From: Armigeres subalbatus
Taxonomy: Eukaryota; Arthropoda; Insecta; Diptera; Culicidae
NCBI RefSeq assembly: GCF_024139115.2
Contig: NC_085140.1
Coordinates: forward strand, 29,623,806-29,687,805
Reading direction: 5' to 3'
DNA length: 64,000 bases
Position 1 is the first letter of the stretch. Each line of letters opens with the position of its first letter. The position numbers and the translations under genes were made by a program. The notes below the pieces were generated by a model. That model was not told where the DNA came from, ran no database searches, and saw nothing but the letters and a program-made list of their open reading frames with translations. This document shows, one piece after another, positions 58,445 to 64,000 of the stretch.

Positions 58445-60358
58445 TGTAGTGATTTAGTTTATGTACTTAATCGTGAAAAAGTTGTACGACTTGATTTAGT
58501 TCATCATCATCAATGAACGTGATCTATTTTGAGTTCAGCTGTCAACATATTTTTTGATTACTCAACAATGTTCCCAACAGTGAATAATTACATGTGAACT
58601 GAGTCAATCTTTGTGAAGCATTTTTAGGAAAAATAAATTGTACTGTCATATTGTCGATCAACCTTTCTACTCCGATCAATTAAAATTAATTAAACTGAAT
58701 CAATTGTGACATTCATTTTTTATTAAATAGAATGGTAATTATTGTTACTACATTACCTTTCTTTTTGTTTTTCACTGTTTGATATTGTGCGGTATTTCAA
58801 TATAGAAAAGATCGTTATAACTGAAGCTGTTTTAATTATGTCACAAATTTGTTATACCTTCCTACTAAGGGTACCTACATATAATATTGGTTAAATTGGT
58901 TTTGTGAAATCTTTGCTTCTAGATATATGAAATATTTTTCAAAGATGATGATTTTTGCATTAAAATTTTATGAATCCTGAATGTGACTGCATTGAAAATT
59001 CTGTTTTATTGATCTTGGGGAAACAAATCCACCGGTTTGGACTCGAGTGAATAGGTTAGTCAAAATAGTTCCTAGAATCTATTACAAGACAACAGAGAAA
59101 ATAACCCAGGACTTCACTACTTTTTCTTGCTTAAAATTTATAACATCACTAAACGCACCCCACAGTCCACATAAGATCGAACCGATCATAAATTTTCAAT
59201 TAAATTTTAATGGTTCCTTTGGCCACCAAACTGTCCGAACAAACATTAGCTGTGTCAGTGCTTCCCCGAGTGTGGTACAGAAACGATTCTTCTTTTATTG
59301 ATTTTGAAACTATTATGGGAAGAACCATGCTCGGAAGCAACAAACAAACAGAATAGAAAACAACATTCAAAACGTCCAGTTTTATGGACCTCCGAAATAG
59401 ATATCAATCAACCGCTTCCAACTGCATGTAGGCATGCGGTGAGCAGAGCAACCTTCGTCTTCTCGATCTGGCGCGGCGCTCCCGAAGACAAAGCGGACGA
59501 AGAAATTGACGGATCGGATGGTGGCATGATTTGATGGGTTTATTCAAAATCGCTCCGAACGTTTCCTTTATTCAAATGCTTGTGTCACTGCTTTGTTGAC
59601 ATCGAGTTCTGTTTCCGTGAATCGTTATTAAAATCAAATAAAAATCAATCTACTCCGAGACGAGCAAGTGTAGGACTGGAAGTCTCGTCATTAAAAAAAA
59701 AACAGTGTTTTGAGTTGGCGCAGATGTCTACCAGAACTACCGGCTAGTTTTTATTGGTACTGTTGATGGTATAACATTTTTAGTTGATCTGCTGTCAACT
59801 GGCCCCTGAAAGCCTTAGTCACTCGACAGAAATTGATGTTTTTTTTCTATAATTAAGGCAGTTTTTATCTAGTGGAATTCAACGAACTCGTAATTTAGAT
59901 CAGTCAACTTAAGCAATATTCTAACTCAGTGTTTCCCGTGAACTCTTAGAATCTTCGCTTTATTTTGGCTAAATTTCTTATGATATATGATATTCAACGT
60001 CTACTAAACACGCCTCTTCATATTGAGTTTGTTCTTCTGTTTGTACGTAAATTAGTTAGGGCCGTGGGCAAAGAACGACACATCTTCCAATTCAACTAAA
60101 AAGATAATAAAAATCTAATCGCTTTTTCTAAGTCCCCGCACACGCAATACTTTTTTACTGCATCAATACTGGGTGATTAATTCATTCTCGGAAAAAATAC
60201 CATCTCATACTAGATCTGACAGTTGCTAAGACCGGAGCTTGCTATAGGCTGACCGTGGGATCGAAGATCATATGAAACTTTCATCAGTCGCTCATCAATA
60301 CTTTCAACGTCGAAAAGAAAAACTCTGCTAGTCAGCCCACACCGCGTATGATACTTAC
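58445..60358. other. Unassigned fringe intron, 5' end
   Basis: AT-rich, with the ultrashort retroposon at 59655. A 78-codon plus frame at 59298-59534 is not recognised. Nothing else definite. Confidence 0.35.
59655..59702 (+). mobile_element. Ultrashort hairpin-poly(A) retroposon, copy C
   Basis: Plus strand: 30 nt hairpin GAGACGAGCAAGTGTAGGAC...GTCTC (59657-59686), then GTCATTAAAAAAAAAA. It lacks a clear AATAAA, and no target duplication is evident. Confidence 0.5.
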
Positions 60359-60407
60359 TTGTCAGCTTCTGATAGTGCTGGTCGTCGGTGTCGGTGAAGA
60401 ACCACGT
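60359..60407 (-). CDS. fng: fringe, internal exon (49 bp)
   Basis: Fringe is a Golgi type II membrane glycosyltransferase (GT31 family) that adds GlcNAc to O-fucose on Notch EGF repeats and so tunes ligand choice. Read on the minus strand, the acceptor CCTGTTTCAG precedes an exon in phase 0 encoding TWFFTDTDDQHYQKLT plus one extra base. The donor GTAAGTAT follows directly. The peptide matches the conserved insect Fringe segment (TWFFTDTDD...) that precedes the cysteine-rich part of the catalytic domain. It ends in phase 1, which fits the phase of the exon at 31122-31224. The preceding exon is not seen before 64000, so the gene extends past the window. The exon is small, and recognition rests on recalled insect Fringe sequence together with its partner exon. 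Confidence 0.88.
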
Positions 60408-60479
60408 CTGAAACAGGAGAAGAGAGAAGATGAGACTTTAAAACTCCATTCGCCAGGGCAATAAAAACGTAATCAGCTT

Positions 60480-60620
60480 AATCATTCTAATTAAAAAATC
60501 GGTTTCCCCTTTGGGCGATCCCCGATGATGCCGGGGCGGCGGCGGCGGCGTGGCGACATCGAATTCCCCCATCGAGAGATGATGAAACGATCAATCGATT
60601 GATCGCGCGGGATTCTGATC
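60480..60620. promoter_or_regulatory. GC-rich block and 18 bp palindrome upstream of fringe exon
   Basis: A GGC-repeat run at about 60533-60550 is followed by an exact 18 bp palindrome CGATCAATCGATTGATCG at 60588-60605, about 180 bp upstream of the 49 bp fringe exon in gene orientation. The block is unusual among AT-rich neighbours and resembles no transposon here. A regulatory role is only a suggestion from position and palindromy. Confidence 0.25.
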
Positions 60621-61980
60621 CCGATCTGTCAGTTCGAATGATTGTGAGAAGAAAATTGCGTTCTCCGCAATGCTGGTGTGCACTGCACAGTCAATGTCAT
60701 CATTATTCGCGCAACAGCTGGGATTCACTCCAAATATGGAACGACGGGAAGGTAGTCTTTGGCGACAACAATCGACCGACAGAAGACGATGTCGGTTGTG
60801 GTCAGTTTTCCTAAACGGGAAAACTTGGTCGGGATTCAAGTTTTTGCTTCTCATTCCTGGTGCAAACAAGTGTAAATCATCGTTGCGTACTGGCTAGCGA
60901 TTCTCGTCTTTTCAATGGGCTGGCAGTGCACTGTGATGTGAAACCGATGAGCAACGTTTCCGAAAGATTCGATTCAGAAAAGGCGGTACGAACTGATTGC
61001 GTACAGAACAGACCCGAATTGTATCTTGAATGAAAAATGTTTTTTTTTCATAAATTCTTATTTCCGTTGGCTTTCACTATTTATTTATATTTTAACAATT
61101 CAAGACCAACAACGATGCCGGCCACGTCGTCACAGTTAATTTAGGATTAGAAGAGGAAAATTAGTTCGACACACATTGCTACAAAAGACCGAGGAATCCT
61201 CTGCATCTCCTTGAGCGCAACGGGAAAGGGATAGTTGGTTAGTTGAAAAGGTAATTCATGGGAAGTCAACTTGGTAAGCGAATTTATTTTCAAGACACGA
61301 AGACGAAAACCGTGTTTCAAATCAATCCCACGTGAAATTAATATGCTTCGTTCAAGCAGTTTTTACAACATGACCGATCATGCACTAATAAATTGTCTGC
61401 TCTTCGATGCAGAAATTATTTTTTTTCATTTCGCGCTCTCCTGGAGAAACCGGCTTGCCCGTCTTCAATCCTATTGGGGTTTGATAAGTTTAATTTATTT
61501 AATGTCAACTTTGCCAAAACACTTACATTTAACGAACTATTTTTGGAATTTAAAACAAAGCATCAATAAAAGTACACTCAAATAACAAATCTCACAATTA
61601 TTGCAGAAAATCTAGTCATATTAACACGCCGAATACCGTGATCATAAAATCATTGGAACTAAATTTTTTCAACAGCTGGTTCTCAGCCGTCTTTTGACCG
61701 ATTTTCACAATTCTTTTACGGATGTCTTACCCATCTCATCTAGTTTCACCATAGTGGTGAGTTATGTTTCTAGGGATGCTCATTTTTTCCCTAGAGGGGC
61801 GTAAGTAAGGATGGTTTTTCTAAAATATAGTAAAATTTACTTTACATGACATATTTCAGTGTGAACAACACTTACAGGTTACAAAAATGTTTTTTAACAC
61901 TATTCTAGCATTGACTATACTATGTGTGAACAATATGTTTCTTCTGGGCATCCCTAGCGATTCCAAAATGACCTCTATAA
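60620..61980. other. Unassigned intron upstream of the 49 bp fringe exon
   Basis: No preceding fringe exon recognised on the minus strand. A moderately GC-rich 60600-60900 is followed by AT-rich sequence. Confidence 0.35.
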
Positions 61981-61984
61981 CTGA

Positions 61985-62840
61985 TGAAAGATGATGTGCA
62001 AATTTTGCCGAAGAAAACCCGTGCCAATGGAAACCCGTCATATCCATGCCAGTTCGTAGAGCCCGCGCGTATGATTTGCCGCTCAAATATACCCAAACCA
62101 GATGTTCTAGGCTCTCCAAACTGTTCTGGAGTTAGGATCAATTGGTCTACCAGCAGTTGGATAGCGCAGTTGGATAGCTATCCGAAATCGACCAGTCATG
62201 TCCATACAATTCGGTAGAGCCCACGCGTATGATTTACAGCTCAGCTATACCCAAACCAGCTGTTCTAGACTCTACAATCTGTTCTGGAGTTTTGATTATT
62301 TGGTCTTCCAGGTCAACTGCACTCGATAGCTATTTGAAATCGACCAGTCATGCCCATACAAGTCCGTAGAGCCCATGCGTATGATTTGCAGCTCAGCTAT
62401 ACCAAAACCAGATGTTCTAGGCTCTACAATCTGTTCTGAAGTTTGGATTATTTGGCCTACCAGGTCAACTGCGGTCGATAGCTATCTGAAATCGACTAGT
62501 CATGTCGTACTAGTCCGTAGAGCCACGCGTACTATTTGCAATTCAGATATACCCAAAACAGATGTTCTCGGTTCTCCAAACTGTTCTGAAGTTTGGATCA
62601 ATTGGTCTACCAGGTCAACTGAGCTCGATGGCTATCTGAAATCGTCCAGTTATGCACAAAAAAGTCCGATGAACCCACGCGTATGATTTGCAACTAAGAT
62701 ATACCCAAATCAGATGTTCTTGGCACTACAATCTTTTCTGGAGTTTGAATTAATTGGTGTAATAATAATACGCGTGGGCTCTTTTATGGACATGACTGGT
62801 CGATTTCGGATAGGTATCGAGCGCAGTTGACTTGACTTGA
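61985..62840. repeat. 151 bp satellite with inverted terminal unit
   Basis: The block GTAGAGCCCACGCGTATGAT recurs at 62056, 62214, 62366, 62517 and 62668 (spacings 158, 152, 151, 151). Each unit also holds ATACCCAAACCAGATGTTCT, TCTGTTCTGGAGTTTGGAT and TCGATAGCTATCTGAAATCG. At 62769-62840 a half-unit appears in reverse complement (ACGCGTGGGCTC...GACTGGTCGATTTCGGATA). Unit length is not a codon multiple. Confidence 0.9.
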
Positions 62841-62934
62841 AATACTTGAATGTTCGTTTTTTTACGGTTAAGACATTTTTTTAGGACAGATGATGAAATT
62901 TGTTTTCGTTGAATCGCACTCAGTTTTCATTTCT

Positions 62935-63145
62935 ACAGCTCGGCAAAATCCGCACAGCCGTGTGGCCAGCAAAATAAAAACTGATATCCCGTCAAAAATG
63001 GGGCTTGTTAGTTGGGTTTCGGCAAATTATTTGCTGATTTTCAGCAGCTTTGACAGATATCTCGGCGAAAAACATGTTTACCGGAGCTCGGCTATGTGAA
63101 TCTCGGCAAAAGTTGTACAAATTGCTGAGATCCCGGTAAAATAAA
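62935..63145. repeat. CTCGGCAAA-rich dispersed repeat
   Basis: CTCGGCAAAAT, TTCGGCAAATT, ATCTCGGCGAAAAAC, ATCTCGGCAAAAGTT and complementary GCTGAT/GCTGAGAT words within 200 bp. Family not recognised. Confidence 0.4.
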
Positions 63146-63714
63146 ATAAGTGTGTAACAGTCGGCATTGTTTACAAGTTTTATTAGCCCAAATTATGTAA
63201 CAATCAAGCTTACACCAAGAGAATTTTTATGTCAAAGATTAGAGCAATGAAGTTCATTTTGGCCAAATGAAACTTGTAAGCAATGTAGTTTTTTTTTTAT
63301 AATTCGATCGAAACATTTTCACCATACATTTCATTTCTAAGACTGGTACAGAAATAAATATTCTGTTATCGTTTAAAAAGAATCAACTAGCTGGAATTGA
63401 TTAAGAAAGTTTGGGAAATCGTGAAGGCGTCATTTCGTAAAACATATAAGAACTGGTATTGAGTATAAGTACCGAAAATTGCCACGAGCTGAGTCACCAC
63501 CATCGCGTCGGGGTAGATCAACTCGGCTCGGAGTGGCTCGGAGTATTATGAAGGACAAATCACAAACGAAAAAATAATCACGTAAATAGATAAAATGTTG
63601 AGCACAATAGTTGCTCGCCCGTTGGCTTCTAGAATCTATTTGAATTGAATTATTATCGATTTCACATCGGTAAACGGTTTGAAAAAATATGCTGAATTAT
63701 CTGTTTTATAGCAT

Positions 63715-64000
63715 TCAAGATGTTTAGCGTCATTTGGTCAAAAGCTGTTTGGCCGAACGTCATTTGTCATTTGGCTGTTCAGCCGAATAGTTTAAATGTT
63801 TTTCTTTATTGTGTGTAAAGTAAGCAATGCGAAGTTAGAAGTAATGAGTAATGAAAAGTGTGGTGTTCGAAGTGAGAGTTAGTAGTGTAAAGTGGGAAAT
63901 AAGAAGTGCAAAATGAGAAGTGAATGGTGAGAAGAAAATGTTATAGATGAGTAGTGAAGGGTCAGAAGTATGTAAGTAAGAAGGAATAAGATTAAAAAAA
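63715..64000. repeat. TTTGGCCGAA cluster followed by GTGAGAAGTGA-like repeats
   Basis: A short TTTGGCCGAACGTCATTTG cluster (63730-63795) followed by AAGTGAGAAGTGAATGGTGA-type sequence to the window end. The same two repeat types, in the same order, adjoin at 25540-26172. Confidence 0.65.

Larger units (their letters stand above)
31225..60358 (-). other. 29.1 kb fringe intron filled with transposons
   Basis: The interval between the two fringe exons is bounded by GTAAGTAT (donor, minus strand, 60358-60351) and a polypyrimidine-AG acceptor (31225 and upward). It holds a complete BEL/Pao element, several LINE fragments, SINEs, MITEs and foldback repeats. The BEL element lies antisense to fringe, the orientation in which its splice and polyadenylation signals would not interrupt the host transcript. 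The intron assignment follows from exon order and phase and was not tested against a transcript. Confidence 0.8.

Overview
This looks like non-coding DNA of a culicine mosquito, most probably Aedes. The reasons are: two exons of the insect fringe gene separated by a 29 kb intron, several tRNA-derived SINEs of the Feilai type, a full-length BEL/Pao LTR retrotransposon, and a very high density of MITEs, foldback elements and dead non-LTR retrotransposons. Nothing in the window is prokaryotic.

Host gene. On the minus strand a 49 bp exon (60407-60359) and a 103 bp exon (31224-31122) are bounded by consensus AG/GTAAGT splice sites, have compatible phases, and encode consecutive pieces of Fringe, the Golgi O-fucose beta-1,3-N-acetylglucosaminyltransferase that modifies Notch. 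The exon before them lies beyond 64000. The exon after them, with the catalytic DDD motif, was not found and should lie before base 1. Essentially the whole window is therefore fringe intron (>31 kb, 29.1 kb and >3.5 kb).

Layout. 1-8100: mostly unassigned, with a long-inverted-repeat element (1797-2132) and small repeats. 8115-12570: wreck of a minus-strand BEL element, broken by a 1.5 kb foldback element with 9 bp target duplications (9553-11089) and by a 366 bp insert. 12634-14170: a terminal-repeat element and a 134 bp tandem repeat. 18887-23845: hAT MITE, further MITE and foldback elements, and non-LTR fragments. 25540-26172: TTTGGCC-type repeat array followed by an array of alternating 71 bp palindromes. 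32664-39360: nearly complete BEL/Pao element with 5 bp target duplications and about 99% identical LTRs, but a broken pol, a 140 bp hairpin MITE in pol and an integrase lacking its catalytic glutamate. 39366-45330: minisatellite, MITE, RTE-like LINE, foldback region and Feilai SINE. 48545-48776: probable LTR. 50883-52402: 217 bp inverted repeat enclosing a SINE and a LINE fragment, each with its own target duplication. 53200-54895: two more LINE fragments. 57385-58440: gypsy remnant. 61985-62840: 151 bp satellite.

The most novel-looking signals are a roughly 50 nt retroposon-like family (three copies) built on a 30 nt hairpin with covarying stem bases, and a recurrent class of foldback elements whose arms are short degenerate tandem repeats. 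No tRNA, rRNA or CRISPR locus was found.
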